Shown: positions 1 to 7,841 of the stretch, piece by piece
Numbering within the stretch: position 1 is the stretch's first letter
Layout: every line of letters starts with the position of its first letter
DNA from: an uncultured Muribaculaceae bacterium
GTDB taxonomy: Bacteria; Bacteroidota; Bacteroidia; Bacteroidales; Muribaculaceae
Assembly (NCBI GenBank): GCA_910585755.1
Contig: CAJUFH010000026.1
Coordinates: forward strand, 1 to 36,447
DNA length: 36,447 bases
Direction: 5' to 3'
Notes under the pieces: generated by a model
What the model was told of the DNA's origin: nothing
What the model saw: only the letters and a program-made list of their open reading frames with translations
The model's database searches: none
Program-made: the position numbers and the translations under genes

Positions 1-19
1 TGATTTTGTGTATAAAATA

Positions 20-56
20 GAGACTGCCTAACTTTGGTTGTTAGACAGCCTCTTTT
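20..56 (+). terminator. Hairpin terminator of an off-window upstream gene
   Basis: Arms 20-32 and 40-52 pair at 11 of 13 positions around a 7-base loop, and the hairpin is followed by TTTT (53-56). This looks like an intrinsic terminator for a gene entering from the left. Its gene is not in the window. Confidence 0.6.
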
Positions 57-140
57 CCATCGCTTAATCAGTAATAATGCATAAACGCTCACGAAAAGCG
101 TATAATTATTATTTTTGCGTAAATATTCCGTACGCTAATG

Positions 141-169
141 TTGCTTTTGACGTTTTTTTATTATCTTTG
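141..169 (+). promoter_or_regulatory. Bacteroidetes-type promoter for the FnIII/adhesin gene
   Basis: TATCTTTG at 162-169 fits the Bacteroidetes -7 consensus TAnnTTTG. A TTGC at 141-144 sits at roughly the right distance for the -33 element. Transcription would begin near 175, giving a leader of about 145 nt before the ATG at 319. Confidence 0.55.
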
Positions 170-318
170 CGGCGAATCACGAATATATTAGCTCTTAAAA
201 CGCCCGCCGGGGGCGTTCCTGTCAATCGAAATCCATACATACGCTCGACTCAGGTGTTTCTCCGTTGATTCGGGCCGTATGTTTAGAAAACTATCAATAT
301 TCACCAATTTTTCTTACA
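170..318 (+). other. Leader region with a small GC hairpin
   Basis: This is a non-coding stretch between the promoter and the putative ATG at 319. It contains a 7-bp stem (199-205 with 211-217, loop GCCGG) in otherwise AT-rich sequence. A short open frame at 77-268 crosses the promoter and is not credible. No known riboswitch was recognised. Confidence 0.35.
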
Positions 319-331
319 ATGTGTAGTTTTA

Positions 332-340
332 CCCCCCCCC
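332..340 (+). repeat. Run of nine C inside the putative signal-peptide codons
   Basis: Nine C follow ATG TGT AGT TTT A (319-331). With nine C, the ATG at 319 is out of frame with the long downstream ORF. With eight (or eleven) it would read straight into it and encode a signal peptide. Such tracts are classic sites of slipped-strand phase variation and also of homopolymer sequencing error. The sequence alone cannot separate the two. Confidence 0.7.
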
Positions 341-361
341 ATTCGTTGGGGATTTATCGCA

Positions 362-3300
362 TTGGGCTTGACGGTGTTAGCAGGGGCGACAGCTTTGCCC
401 GCTGACGCTGAGGTCAAGTTTAACGCAGCGGTCTCCTATCCGCCACAGGCTGCCGGAATGTATGAGTTCACAACCGCCTCCTACAATCCCGTGCAGATTG
501 CCCGTAACATCTACGCCAGCGGCGGCGGTATCCCCATGGACGGATATTACTATGGCGTTCGTTTCGAGGTTATCTCGGGTATTCCGGCTGTCTCCCAGCA
601 GAGCTTCAATATGAAGACATGGGAAGTAGACGAAACTTATTCCGGGACGATGGAGGATGTCGCGACAGCCCTGGCATACAACTCTGACCGCGACGAGACG
701 TTCGGATGCTATTTCAACGACGACGGCCAGTCGTTCCGTTTCTGTTCAGTTAATGTTCCTTATTGGGGAAAGACAAAAATCGCCGACCTGCCGAAGGGGT
801 GGGGCGCCTGCGCTTTCGATGCCGAAGGAACCCTCTGGGCTATCGATGAGGATGGCGCGCTCTTTACCGTCGACACCAAGACCGGGCAATTGACCGCGAA
901 AGGTGACACCGGGCTCGCGACCGAATGGATCACAGGCGGTTTTATCGACAAGGAGTCGGGAAAGTTCATCTACAGCGTGAAGACTTCTACCCAGGCGGCT
1001 CTCTATTCGATTGACCTTTCCACGGCTACCGCCACCAAGCTCTACGACTTTGAAAACGAGGAGCAGGTAGGCGGTATTTATCTTCCCGAGCCGGAACCTG
1101 CGGCGGGAGTGCCAGCGGCTGTTTCCTCGGTGAACCTCAGCTTCTCCGGCACGAGCCTTACCGGCAAGGTACAGTTCCAGATGCCGCGTTATACCTACGA
1201 TGGTTCGGTCGGCGAAGGCCCGCTGACATGGCACGTCTACGCCAACGGCAAGGAAATCGCCACCGGCGAGAGCACCTTTGGCGCGTCGGGCTATCAGGCC
1301 GCGGAAGTGACCCTCGAGAAGAGCGATACTTACAGCTTCGCCGTCACTACCTCCAACGCCGTCGGCGAGAGTCCGAAAAAACGCGCTTCGAAGAAGTTCG
1401 TCGGGCTTGACACCCCGAAGGCTCCATCCTCGGTTTCGGTGCAGAGCTATGCCGACGGCAACGTCACCCTCCGCTGGGGTTCCGTATCGAGCGGCGTAAA
1501 CGGCGGCACTATTGACCGCGCCAACCTGGTGTACCGCGTGACGCGTTACCCGGAAGGGATCGTGGTCAGCCCCGCCGACCAGAAAACGGTAACTCTCGTT
1601 GATCCGCTACCCCTTCCCGAGAACCGTACGGAATACTACTACACCGTCGAGGCCGTTACCGGCGACCTGGTTTCCACCCCGGTAAAATCCGCCACATTCC
1701 AGCTCGGAGCCATCGTGCCCCCCTTCTCGGCACAGTTCCCCAACAGCAGCGCTCTGTTCGGCTGGCAGCAGATCAACAACGACGGCAAGACCTGGAGCGT
1801 GAGCAGCAACGCCGTATATGTAAGTACAAACGCTAAGCCTGCCGACAACTGGCTGATTCTTCCTCCGCTGAAAGTGAAGGAGGGATGTTCCTATGAGGTC
1901 AGTGTCTCGCTCAAGGGTTATAGCGCTTCATATACCGAGACATTCGAGGTGAAGGCCGGAGCCACAGCCGACGCAGCCGCGATGACGAACACCGTTATCC
2001 CCTCTACCGACGTACAGACCGGGACTTACACAGCCTTCAACGGCGCTCTTCTGGCCGAAGCCGACGGAACCTGCTATATGGGCATCCACACGACTTCCGC
2101 CGCCGGAGGCAACCTGTATGTCGAGAGCGTTACGATCCGCGAAGGTGTGTCGACCCTCGCTCCGGGAGCTGTCACGGAGATGACGGCTGTCGCTGACCCG
2201 ACCGGCGCCCATTCCGCGACAATCAGCTTCACCCTCCCTGCTGTCAATCTCGTGGGGAATCCACTTGACGCTGTCACCTCGATAGAGCTGCAACGCGACG
2301 GCGAGGTTGTGAAGACCGTTACCGAGGGCTTTGCTGTCGGACAGCCCTTCTCCATCGTTGACGACACCAATCCGGCCGGCGGCAACCATACCTATACGGT
2401 TATCTGCTACAACCGCCACGGTGCCGGAGCCACGGCCTCCGCTGAAACATTTGTCGGCTTCAGCACCCCGCTGCAGCCTGAGAGCGTTACGATGACGGAG
2501 AGCGAGCCGGGCCATGTAGTCGCTACCTGGACTCCTGTGACCCAGGATGTCGACGGGCGCACTCTTGGTGCCGACGATGTCGTTTACCGCGTGTCGAAGT
2601 ACATGAGCGGCGAGCAGATCGTGCTTGCAGAAAACGTAAAGGGCACTACTTACGAGTATGACGCTCTCGACGCGGCTGACGGTCAGAAGTTCGTACAGAC
2701 TCTCGTCGAGGCTGTGACTGAGGGTGGCGCCGCGAAGCCGAAACCCTCTTCCATGACAGCGGTCGGCGCAGCATATACCGCGCCATGGAGCGAGTCGTTC
2801 AGCAACGGCTCTGTTAAATCGCTTATCGGTTACGAGGTCATGCAGGGTACAGACCGCTGGACCATCATCGACAAGGATGAGGCTTACGGAATCTATCCTT
2901 ACGACGAAGACGGCGGCCTGATGTACTACGAGGGTTATCTCCCCGCGAAGTGCGCGCTGCTGACCGGCAAAATCGATCTCGGCGACCTGGCCGTGCCCGC
3001 GTTCATCTTCTACGTCTACAACTTCAAGACCTCTAACGAGAATACCAACCTCGTCGAAGTCGAGGTCAACAGCGGAGCCGGTTACCAGCAACTTTACTCC
3101 TCGACCGTAGGCCAGACCGGCCCGGAGAACCAGTGGAACAAAGTTGTCGTGCCTCTTGACGATTTCGCCGGACAGTCAATCCAGATCCGCGTGATTTCGA
3201 CTTCCGTGCAGTACGCGTTCCATTATCTCGACGCATTCCAGGTAACATCCTATGCCGAGCACAACCTGTCGCTCCGTTCGATTGACGTTCCCGCGTCGGT

Positions 3301-4642
3301 TGAGAGAAACACGGCGTTCGACATCAACGTCAACATCGCCAACATGGGCCTCAACCGCGCCCTTGGCTACAAGGTCAACCTCTACCGCGACGACGAACTT
3401 CTCGCGACCAAGAGCGGCGACGCGATCGAGCCTGACGGCGCGACTGCCGTTACGTTCAACCACACCTTTGACATTTACGCTCCCGATGCCGTTACCTTCA
3501 AGGCTGAGATCGAATATGGTCCCGACCTCGTGGAAGCCGACAATGTCAAGGAGACGGTTGTCGAAGTCCGCGACAATTCCCTCCCGACAGTAACAGACCT
3601 TACCGCGGCTAACAACGACGGCAAGGTGGTACTTCAGTGGGGTGAACCCGCCGGCCTTTCCGACCAGGTTGCCGCCGAGACACACAGCTTCGACGACCCG
3701 GCCCTCTCCTGGAACACCTCTGTGCCCGGGTGGACTTTCTACGACGGCGACAAGGCCACAATCGGCGGAATCGGCAACAAGAAAATCCCCGTGAGCGGCC
3801 GTCAGTCCTTCTTCGTTATGGATAACACCCACGAGTCGCTCCAGAGCACTCAGTTCGCGGCTCATTCGGGCCATCAGTTCCTTTGCTCGATGTATGCGAT
3901 GCAGGGACAGAAGATGATTCAGAGCGACGACTGGGCTATTTCGCCCGAACTTACCGGCCTCCCGCAGGTAATCTCCCTCTGGGCTTCCAGCTTCAAGGCT
4001 GATGCCGACCAGACGCAGTATCTGGAGACGTTCGAGATTCTCTATTCGACTACCGGGACGAATGTCGAAGACTTCAAGCTCGTACAGGAGTTCAAGGCAA
4101 TTCCGGCCATGTGGACCCAGTACACCGCCTATCTCCCCGCCGGAGCCAAGTACTTCGCTATCCGCTGCACGAGCTACGACCAGTATATGCTCTTTGTCGA
4201 CGACATCTCCTTCCGCGCGAAGAACGGTCCTACCGAGACAATCGCCGTTACCGGCTATAACGTTTACCGCGACAAGGTGAAACTGACAGCCGAGCCGCTT
4301 GCCGTACCCGCTTATACAGATGAGGCAGTTGACAACACCTCGACTTACACATACGCTGTGACCGCCCTCTATCCCGCGGGTGAATCGCGCGTATCCAACG
4401 AGGTTCTTGTCGATATGACCCAGGTCGGTCTCGACCGCGTGGAGGGAGCCAATATTGTCATCCGTGCGGTTGACGGCGCCATCGAAGTTCTCGGCGCTGC
4501 CGGAGAGGTTGTTACCGTCGCCGCAGTCGACGGAGCGACCATCTACTCCGCGACCGCCGCGTCGAAAGTACGCGTCCCTGTTGTTTCCGGCCTCTACCTT
4601 GTCACCGCCGGCAAAACCGCGGCCAAGGTAATCGTAAAATAA
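362..4642 (+). CDS. Giant secreted FnIII / cleaved-adhesin protein with T9SS-like C-terminus
   Basis: A 1426-codon frame whose first usable start here is TTG at 362, inside what looks like a signal peptide. If the C tract (332-340) had eight C, translation from ATG 319 would add a basic n-region and complete a hydrophobic core ending in ALPADA. In TTG numbering: a propeller-like region 25-245; FnIII-like repeats near 248-345, 348-450, 600-697 and 698-800; choice-of-anchor J/cleaved-adhesin-like modules near 450-590, 803-965 and 1110-1285; a CARDB-like domain 965-1075; and a final domain at about 1358-1426 ending KVIVK that resembles a type A T9SS sorting domain. It is probably a large cell-surface or secreted adhesin, and no ligand can be inferred. 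It is followed by a strong hairpin. The frame is certain; the true start is not. Confidence 0.85.
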   Translation: MGLTVLAGATALPADAEVKFNAAVSYPPQAAGMYEFTTASYNPVQIARNIYASGGGIPMDGYYYGVRFEVISGIPAVSQQSFNMKTWEVDETYSGTMEDVATALAYNSDRDETFGCYFNDDGQSFRFCSVNVPYWGKTKIADLPKGWGACAFDAEGTLWAIDEDGALFTVDTKTGQLTAKGDTGLATEWITGGFIDKESGKFIYSVKTSTQAALYSIDLSTATATKLYDFENEEQVGGIYLPEPEPAAGVPAAVSSVNLSFSGTSLTGKVQFQMPRYTYDGSVGEGPLTWHVYANGKEIATGESTFGASGYQAAEVTLEKSDTYSFAVTTSNAVGESPKKRASKKFVGLDTPKAPSSVSVQSYADGNVTLRWGSVSSGVNGGTIDRANLVYRVTRYPEGIVVSPADQKTVTLVDPLPLPENRTEYYYTVEAVTGDLVSTPVKSATFQLGAIVPPFSAQFPNSSALFGWQQINNDGKTWSVSSNAVYVSTNAKPADNWLILPPLKVKEGCSYEVSVSLKGYSASYTETFEVKAGATADAAAMTNTVIPSTDVQTGTYTAFNGALLAEADGTCYMGIHTTSAAGGNLYVESVTIREGVSTLAPGAVTEMTAVADPTGAHSATISFTLPAVNLVGNPLDAVTSIELQRDGEVVKTVTEGFAVGQPFSIVDDTNPAGGNHTYTVICYNRHGAGATASAETFVGFSTPLQPESVTMTESEPGHVVATWTPVTQDVDGRTLGADDVVYRVSKYMSGEQIVLAENVKGTTYEYDALDAADGQKFVQTLVEAVTEGGAAKPKPSSMTAVGAAYTAPWSESFSNGSVKSLIGYEVMQGTDRWTIIDKDEAYGIYPYDEDGGLMYYEGYLPAKCALLTGKIDLGDLAVPAFIFYVYNFKTSNENTNLVEVEVNSGAGYQQLYSSTVGQTGPENQWNKVVVPLDDFAGQSIQIRVISTSVQYAFHYLDAFQVTSYAEHNLSLRSIDVPASVERNTAFDINVNIANMGLNRALGYKVNLYRDDELLATKSGDAIEPDGATAVTFNHTFDIYAPDAVTFKAEIEYGPDLVEADNVKETVVEVRDNSLPTVTDLTAANNDGKVVLQWGEPAGLSDQVAAETHSFDDPALSWNTSVPGWTFYDGDKATIGGIGNKKIPVSGRQSFFVMDNTHESLQSTQFAAHSGHQFLCSMYAMQGQKMIQSDDWAISPELTGLPQVISLWASSFKADADQTQYLETFEILYSTTGTNVEDFKLVQEFKAIPAMWTQYTAYLPAGAKYFAIRCTSYDQYMLFVDDISFRAKNGPTETIAVTGYNVYRDKVKLTAEPLAVPAYTDEAVDNTSTYTYAVTALYPAGESRVSNEVLVDMTQVGLDRVEGANIVIRAVDGAIEVLGAAGEVVTVAAVDGATIYSATAASKVRVPVVSGLYLVTAGKTAAKVIVK

Positions 4643-4686
4643 CCTGCGTTAAAGATCCGGCGCCCGGCGCTATCCGCAATTCCGGA

Positions 4687-4700
4687 TGCGCTGCAGCGCA
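4687..4700. repeat. Perfect 14-bp palindrome
   Basis: TGCGCTGCAGCGCA is a perfect palindrome just upstream of the terminator hairpin. Together they form the structured 3' end of the adhesin mRNA. No specific function is claimed. Confidence 0.4.
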
Positions 4701-4704
4701 AATA

Positions 4705-4743
4705 CCAAACAGGGGAGGCAGCCGGGCTGCCTCCCCTGTTTGG
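4705..4743 (+). terminator. Strong hairpin after the adhesin gene
   Basis: Arms 4705-4722 and 4726-4743 are perfect 18-bp complements around a CGG loop. No long U tract follows, so it may act as a factor-assisted terminator or an mRNA 3'-end stabiliser. It lies 63 bp past the stop codon. Confidence 0.75.
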
Positions 4744-4821
4744 CTTACATTAATCTGCTTTCCTTCTATCGGAAACTGGGCGGAAGATTCAAGGAGGGGG
4801 GAGGGAGAGGGGGGAAGGGGA

Positions 4822-4895
4822 CAAGGGGCCGACGAGGGGAGGCCGCTCGCTTACGCTCGCTCCACAGAACGGGAATACTTCCGCGGGGGGAAGGC
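4822..4895 (+). repeat. 74-bp REP-like repeat, left copy
   Basis: It matches 6073-6146 at 73 of 74 positions; the difference is G at 4887 against C at 6138. The core (4843-4872) contains GCTCGCTTACGCTCGC followed by TCCACAGAACGG. The 3' part can form a small CTTCC/GGAAG hairpin. Confidence 0.85.
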
Positions 4896-4933
4896 CTCTA
4901 AGTTTGCCGTATATTCCAGAGGAATAAGTGACT

Positions 4934-4963
4934 CCGTTCTGTGGAGCGAGCGTAAGCGAGCGG
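4934..4963 (-). repeat. Inverted copy of the REP-like core
   Basis: These 30 bp are the exact reverse complement of 4843-4872. The two copies face each other 61 bp apart, as in a BIME-type pair, and could form a long hairpin between 4843 and 4963. Confidence 0.85.
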
Positions 4964-5000
4964 TCTCCCCTTATTTGTCTACTTTTGTCTGCCTTTCCTC

Positions 5001-5984
5001 CTATCTGTTCCGCAGGGCCAGGGCGGCTCCTTGCGCCGCGATGAGTTCAGCGAGGGCGTTGAGCCGGAGACATTCGGCTCTTGACAGGTCGCGCTCGCGG
5101 GTTGTATATCGGGCTGGCGCTATGATTAGCAGTCGTCCCTCGGCGCAAAGTTCAAATTCCCGACCGGCGGGTTTGTATCGGTCAGGGAATCCGTTGGAAG
5201 TCAGCAATATGATTTTTGCCCGGCTCTCGTAGGCCTTGTCTCTGATTTCTTTTTCTGCCGCGCTGATAAAGGGGGAGACCAATACGCCCCCGGAGCGTAT
5301 AACCTCTTCCCATTCCATATATCTGGCTTTCAGTTCCTCTGCGGAGAATCTGCGGCTGATCTTTACGGCGGAAATCAGGCAGTGCCTGAGAAGCAGGAAG
5401 TTGCCGTAACAAGCATATTCGACCTCGTTTATCAGAATCCTGTTGACGCGGCAGAAATATTGAGGATTGTTTTTGCGGATATGATAACGCCGGGGATTGT
5501 CATTGACGTAACGGATGAAGTTCCTTAGTTGCCCATCCTTGAGTACGATTTTGTCATTGAAACCTTTGCGAAAAAGACCGTTGTTCTCAATGGAGGCCGT
5601 CAGACTGGGACAACGGGCTATCGCGGCTTTGCTGCAATTCCCTTTCAGGGAGGCGATGATTTGGCCGAGAGTGGTATCGGTTTTGAATCTGACGAAGATG
5701 ACCAGATGGACGTGGTCGGGCATTACGCAATGGCTAAGGACGCCTATATGCGGGAAGTAGGATGGGAGGTTTCTAATCTCCGAGTTGATAATTTCTCCCA
5801 GGCCTGACAGACGGCATACGGCGGAGAGGTTGTTGTCTCGGTTTTCAGCCTCGATGGTTGAAAAAGAGGGGATGCCTGGGGCGGCGTTGAAGGTTACGAG
5901 GTATATGCAGCGGTCGGAGTAGTCGTGCCAGGCGGCTCTCGCCAGATAATCGGGGCGCTTGCGGGTAAGGAAGGGAGAGGCCAT
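5001..5984 (-). CDS. REP-associated tyrosine transposase (IS200/Y1-like) with C-terminal extension
   Basis: 327 codons from ATG at 5984. An HUH-type metal-binding motif is visible as DHVHLVIF (His91, His93). The likely catalytic tyrosine is Tyr159 in the IRYVNDNP segment, which matches the YIxxNP motif of RAYT/TnpA-REP proteins. Family members make single-strand nicks at REP hairpins. Residues about 210-327 exceed the minimal Y1 domain and contain GGVLVSPFIS..EKEIR followed by AEGRLLIIAP, a pattern that reminds me of a DprA/SLOG-like Rossmann fold; that link is inference only. The flanking 74-bp repeats and the inverted core copy support a RAYT/REP pair rather than a simple insertion sequence. 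The frame is intact with no disabling change at the motifs, so it may be active. Confidence 0.82.
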   Translation of the reverse strand: MASPFLTRKRPDYLARAAWHDYSDRCIYLVTFNAAPGIPSFSTIEAENRDNNLSAVCRLSGLGEIINSEIRNLPSYFPHIGVLSHCVMPDHVHLVIFVRFKTDTTLGQIIASLKGNCSKAAIARCPSLTASIENNGLFRKGFNDKIVLKDGQLRNFIRYVNDNPRRYHIRKNNPQYFCRVNRILINEVEYACYGNFLLLRHCLISAVKISRRFSAEELKARYMEWEEVIRSGGVLVSPFISAAEKEIRDKAYESRAKIILLTSNGFPDRYKPAGREFELCAEGRLLIIAPARYTTRERDLSRAECLRLNALAELIAAQGAALALRNR

Positions 5985-6222
5985 TGGCGGTTGATTTAAG
6001 TTAGAGGGAATATCGGGGAAAAGGGAGGGCTGAAGAGGGGCGAGGGGAGGACAAGGGGCAAAGATGGGAGGGCAAGGGGCCGACGAGGGGAGGCCGCTCG
6101 CTTACGCTCGCTCCACAGAACGGGAATACTTCCGCGGCGGGAAGGCTAAGGGAGAGAGGGGAAGGGGGCGAGGAGGGCGAAAAGAGAGGGGGAAGGGGAA
6201 GAGAGAGAAGAGGGGGGAGGGA
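5985..6222. other. G-rich intergenic DNA around the right REP-like repeat
   Basis: Apart from the repeat at 6073-6146, this stretch is dominated by runs of three to six G on the plus strand. The same is true of 4791-4842 on the other side of the transposase. Several runs lie close enough together to allow G-quadruplexes. The composition is very unlike the neighbouring genes. No credible coding frame was found. Confidence 0.55.
6073..6146 (+). repeat. 74-bp REP-like repeat, right copy
   Basis: Direct repeat of 4822-4895 with one mismatch in 74. It lies 89 bp upstream of the transposase start codon, so it may also be part of that gene's control region. Confidence 0.85.
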
Positions 6223-7704
6223 TTAGCGGGAGGGGGATTCGCGGATGATGAGGAGGGAGTCGCCGGGGAGGAGGCGGCGCTTGCCGTTGGGGACGATGTA
6301 GCGGTCGCCGCGGCGAATCATCATTACCAGGCTACCTTCGGGGAGAGGTATCTGGCTGAGGGTGTTGCCGGAGGCGAGATCCTGCTCGGAAAGGACAAGG
6401 GTGTGGAGGGAGGTGGGGTGCTCGTCGGCCAGCTCTACTCCGAAATCCTCCTCTGTCGGGGCGGTTTCCTCAATCAGGCGTAGCTTTTTGGCGGCGGTGA
6501 TGACCGTGGTGCCTTGGATGAGTAGCGAGAGGAGGGTGACGAAAAACACGATGTTGAAAATCTGCGACGCTCCGGGGACGTCGGCAACAACGGGGTAGGT
6601 GGCGAAGATAATGGGCACGGCCCCCCTGAGGCCCACCCACGAGACGAATGTCTTGGCTCTCATATTTATGCGTCTGAACGGCGCGAGGCACAGGAATACG
6701 CTCAGCGGTCGCCCGACAAGAATCATAAATATGCCGACCAGGAACGAAACCGCCGCCACGGACAACATCTCATGCGGGTTGACCAACAGCCCCAACATCA
6801 GGAAGACAACGATTTGCGCGAGCCAGGTCATACCGTCCATGAATTTCGATATGCCGCGATGGTGGGGAATCCTGGAGTTGCCGAGAACTATGCCGCATAT
6901 GTAGACGGCCAGGTAGCCGTTCCCACCGAGCGCCGCTGTTCCGGCATAAGTAAGGAACACGGAGCCGATTACGAGAATAGCGCTCATAGCCGTCGCCTGC
7001 CCCGCGTCTTCCGACTTGTTGCCTATCCGGCGATAGAAGTCGAGCAGCCAGCGGGCCGCGAACCCCATCGCTATGCCGAGGGCTCCGCCGACGCCGAACT
7101 GCAACGCCAGTTGTCCGAGCAGCATCCATCCCGAGAGGGAGCTTCCGAGGGTTATCGCCTCTATAAGGATGATTGTCAGCATATACGCCATCGGGTCGTT
7201 AGAGCCGCTTTCCAGTTCAAGCATAGGGCGCAGGTTCTGACGCAGCCCGATTTTGTGGGTCCCGAGTATTCCGAAGACCGACGCGGAGTCGGTCGATGAC
7301 ATAGTCGCGGCGAGCAACAGCGATGGAATCAGCGCGAAATGGATATTTGTCCAGGGCATTCCTGACAGCCAGAAGATAAACAGGCCGGTAAGGAGGGCGG
7401 TAAGGAGCACTCCGACTGTCGACAGCACGAGCCCCGGCACGAGCACGGGGCGTATGGCCGACAGCCGCGTCGACATGCCGCCGGAGAACAGAATCACGCA
7501 AAGCGCGATCATCCCGACGAACTGCGCCGCGTGCATGTTGCCGAACTGTATGCCGAGTCCGTCAGTCCCGAAGCCCATGCCTACCAGGAGGAATACCAAC
7601 AGCAGCGGAAGCCCTGTGCGGTAGCTCGTCTTGCCTATCAGGACGCCCGCGATCAGCAGCAGCGCCCCGGTTATAAGTATGTTTTCGTCTGTGAGAAATT
7701 GCAT
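6223..7704 (-). CDS. K+/H+ (cation/proton) antiporter, CPA1 type, with TrkA-C domain
   Basis: 493 residues from ATG at 7704. A longer frame opens at 7824, but the extra 40 residues are hydrophilic and cross the intergenic promoter region, and the protein homology feel begins at MQFLTDENI. It has about 12 hydrophobic segments. The CPA1-type signatures STDSASVFGIL and ESGSNDPMAY are present; the latter carries the ND pair typical of electroneutral exchange. The C-terminal ~80 residues (LPEGSLVMMIRRGDRYIVPNG...) look like a TrkA-C/RCK-C ligand-binding domain, as in NhaP2/CvrA proteins, which exchange K+ (or Na+) for H+ across the inner membrane. It is divergent from the WxcM-like pair and shares a 137-bp control region with it. 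Cation specificity is inferred from family resemblance. Confidence 0.85.
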   Translation of the reverse strand: MQFLTDENILITGALLLIAGVLIGKTSYRTGLPLLLVFLLVGMGFGTDGLGIQFGNMHAAQFVGMIALCVILFSGGMSTRLSAIRPVLVPGLVLSTVGVLLTALLTGLFIFWLSGMPWTNIHFALIPSLLLAATMSSTDSASVFGILGTHKIGLRQNLRPMLELESGSNDPMAYMLTIILIEAITLGSSLSGWMLLGQLALQFGVGGALGIAMGFAARWLLDFYRRIGNKSEDAGQATAMSAILVIGSVFLTYAGTAALGGNGYLAVYICGIVLGNSRIPHHRGISKFMDGMTWLAQIVVFLMLGLLVNPHEMLSVAAVSFLVGIFMILVGRPLSVFLCLAPFRRINMRAKTFVSWVGLRGAVPIIFATYPVVADVPGASQIFNIVFFVTLLSLLIQGTTVITAAKKLRLIEETAPTEEDFGVELADEHPTSLHTLVLSEQDLASGNTLSQIPLPEGSLVMMIRRGDRYIVPNGKRRLLPGDSLLIIRESPSR

Positions 7705-7708
7705 GGCG

Positions 7709-7716
7709 CGAAGATA
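7709..7716 (-). promoter_or_regulatory. Weak -7 box of the antiporter gene
   Basis: On the minus strand TATCTTCG resembles TAnnTTTG with one mismatch. It lies five bases before the start codon, which would give a nearly leaderless mRNA. No convincing -33 element was seen. Confidence 0.3.
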
Positions 7717-7739
7717 GTTATAATTCAGAAATAATTTCC

Positions 7740-7747
7740 TATCTTTG
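7740..7747 (+). promoter_or_regulatory. Upstream -7 box (TATCTTTG) for the WxcM-like pair
   Basis: A second exact TAnnTTTG match lies 65 bp upstream of the main one at 7812-7819, on the far side of the 23-bp palindrome. Transcripts from here would run through the palindrome. Confidence 0.35.
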
Positions 7748-7773
7748 GCTTCTCCTAAGAAACTCCCGCTCGG

Positions 7774-7796
7774 CAAATCAAATTTAATTTGATTTG
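7774..7796. promoter_or_regulatory. Near-perfect 23-bp palindrome, candidate operator
   Basis: CAAATCAAATT and its exact reverse complement AATTTGATTTG flank a single central base. It sits between divergent genes and ends at the TTTG (7793-7796) that could be the -33 element of the promoter at 7812-7819, so a bound dimer would block that promoter. No regulator gene is adjacent. Confidence 0.5.
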
Positions 7797-7819
7797 CTCT
7801 CGACTTATTCGTATCTTTG
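7793..7819 (+). promoter_or_regulatory. Main promoter of the WxcM-like pair
   Basis: TATCTTTG at 7812-7819 is an exact -7 consensus match, with TTTG at 7793-7796 as a possible -33 element at slightly short spacing. The start codon at 7842 would be about 15 nt from the transcription start. Confidence 0.55.
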
Positions 7820-7841
7820 TCCAACCCGAAAAACTACCCTG

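Larger units (their letters stand above)
4822..6146. mobile_element. REP/RAYT-type unit: transposase gene with flanking repeats
   Basis: The Y1-transposase gene (5001-5984) is bracketed by two copies of a 74-bp direct repeat (4822-4895 and 6073-6146, differing at one base). A 30-bp inverted copy of the repeat core (4934-4963) lies between the left copy and the gene. This is the arrangement expected for a REP-associated tyrosine transposase with its cognate repeats. Target-site duplications or exact ends cannot be defined from one window, and the G-rich DNA outside the repeats may belong to the unit. Confidence 0.65.

Noticed and set aside
77..268. Small plus-strand open frame upstream of the adhesin gene
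   Set aside because: It spans the promoter boxes at 141-169, and its composition is that of AT-rich intergenic DNA.
1928..3091. 387-codon open frame on the minus strand inside the adhesin gene
   Set aside because: It is a shadow of the GC-rich plus-strand gene. It has no recognisable domain, odd His/Arg/Gly-rich composition, and lies wholly inside a clear coding region.
4822..4963. CRISPR-like array at the repeats near the transposase
   Set aside because: There are only two direct copies 1.25 kb apart plus one inverted core, with no regular spacers and no cas genes.
7705..7824. Longer N-terminus for the antiporter
   Set aside because: The extra 40 residues are polar and would cross the palindrome and divergent promoter; the membrane protein naturally begins at the ATG at 7704.
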